This document shows, one piece after another, positions 63,216 through 64,000 of a stretch of DNA of 64,000 nt. The translations under genes and the position numbers were made by a program. Position 1 is the first letter of the stretch, and each line of letters starts with the position of its first letter. Origin of the DNA: Glossina fuscipes (lineage: Eukaryota > Arthropoda > Insecta > Diptera > Glossinidae); assembly GCF_014805625.2 (NCBI RefSeq), contig NW_023998415.1, forward strand, positions 29,074,470 through 29,138,469. Direction: 5' to 3'. The notes beneath the pieces were generated by a model that saw only the letters and a program-made list of their open reading frames with translations, was not told where the DNA came from and did no database searches.

Positions 63216-63859
63216 GTTTTTAGAAAATGAATATATCATCTAATCATCGCTGACGAGTAAAAATATTAATCAATAATTTTGAAAACTGAAGAAACATATT
63301 TAACTATACTTGCTAGAGGAAATGTGTTAAGTTTGTTAAACATAAATATAATAAAGCATAGGAAAATGTTTAATCATAAAATATTTATATCATTCTGCGT
63401 ACATCGGGACAAGCTTAAAAAATACCCTCGTACCACAAGTGATGTTAGATATACCATACGAAGCGCATGTATTATGAAACCATCAAAGTCATGAAAATTA
63501 ATATATAGAATATTGAAATTTCGCCTATGAATTTTTCGATCGATGTGGAAGTTGTAAGGTTTGTAAATGGGCATAATCCGCCCACCAACACCACACACAA
63601 AAATCAACAAAAGTCCCGAGACATGTGCAGTGCATGCCCAGCAGCTCGAATAGCTCGAATATATTAACATTCGGTCATTGTTCGTATATACTGCAGGAGT
63701 AGCTTAAGTTTGTACAGATGTATGCAAAAATAAAAATAAAAAGACTTGACATATACCCACCTTTCGTTATACCAATTGATTCGGAATCATTTTCTAAATT
63801 GATTTAAGCTTGTCCGCCCATATAGTCTTGTATTCAACATACATGAGGTATTTTGTGAG

Positions 63860-63975
63860 ATGCCTTGATGAAATTTGGTACATTGACGTATTTATGCCGG
63901 AACAATATTTCGACCGCTTCCCGTATCACGACTTATTTTGAAAGGTCGATACATCGGTTAACTGTAGGATGATAT
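63860..63975 (+). repeat. dispersed repeat, 'ACATTGACG…CACGACTT' type
   Basis: TTGATGAAATTTGGTACATTG, GACGTATTTATGCC, ATTTCGACCGCTTCCCG and CACGACTTATTTTGAAAGG align with 20290-20410 and 52860-52990. A CCGCCCATATAG word occurs just upstream (63815). Confidence 0.6.
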
Positions 63976-64000
63976 AGCGCATTTAATAGACGCTCCTGCC

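Larger units (their letters stand above)
44864..64000 (+). other. probable first intron of the second gene and/or intergenic DNA
   Basis: Apart from the repeats listed separately, I find no conserved coding exon here. Open frames are short, low in complexity or repeat-derived. Sections without a recognised element include about 45.0-46.8, 53.4-56.9 and 59.3-61.7 kb. They hold poly(T)/poly(A) runs, a (GA)n tract and TA-rich tracts only. Confidence 0.6.

Overview
The window is a piece of an AT-rich insect genome, almost certainly a higher fly (Diptera, Brachycera). The coding sequence is a clear orthologue of Drosophila sulfateless. It is split by long introns with normal GT-AG junctions, and the non-coding DNA is full of A/T homopolymers, microsatellites and old transposable elements. 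A calyptrate such as a tsetse fly would fit, but this is only a guess. Two runs of exactly 400 N and one of 10 N show that it is a draft scaffold.

The main gene is sulfateless (sfl), the heparan sulfate N-deacetylase/N-sulfotransferase, on the + strand. Four coding exons are visible (8642-8845, 23117-24971, 25818-26170, 35733-35835). They join in frame into 837 codons, from just before the N-terminal luminal domain to the natural stop. The start codon, cytoplasmic tail, transmembrane anchor and part of the stem are not seen and should lie upstream. The 3' UTR begins at 35836 and runs into simple-sequence DNA at about 36.0-37.7 kb.

The interval between sfl and the next gene (about 37.7-44.2 kb) holds a minus-strand open frame of 122 codons that I cannot identify, a broken mariner transposase and SINE copies. 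At 44.24-44.86 kb there is a well-formed promoter with 5' leader and first coding exon of a second + strand gene. Its 44-residue N-terminus looks like a mitochondrial targeting sequence. Its later exons were not found, so most of 44.9-64.0 kb is probably its first intron or intergenic DNA.

The rest is repeats: four copies of a tRNA-derived SINE (three with target-site duplications); mariner remnants; a degenerate non-LTR retrotransposon; a terminal-inverted-repeat family that includes a large palindrome centred on the 10-N gap; a pogo/Tigger-like MITE; and several dispersed families with a 'GACGGACATGG'-type motif. Nothing suggests bacterial, plasmid, phage or CRISPR sequence. No intact tRNA, rRNA or other RNA gene was recognised.
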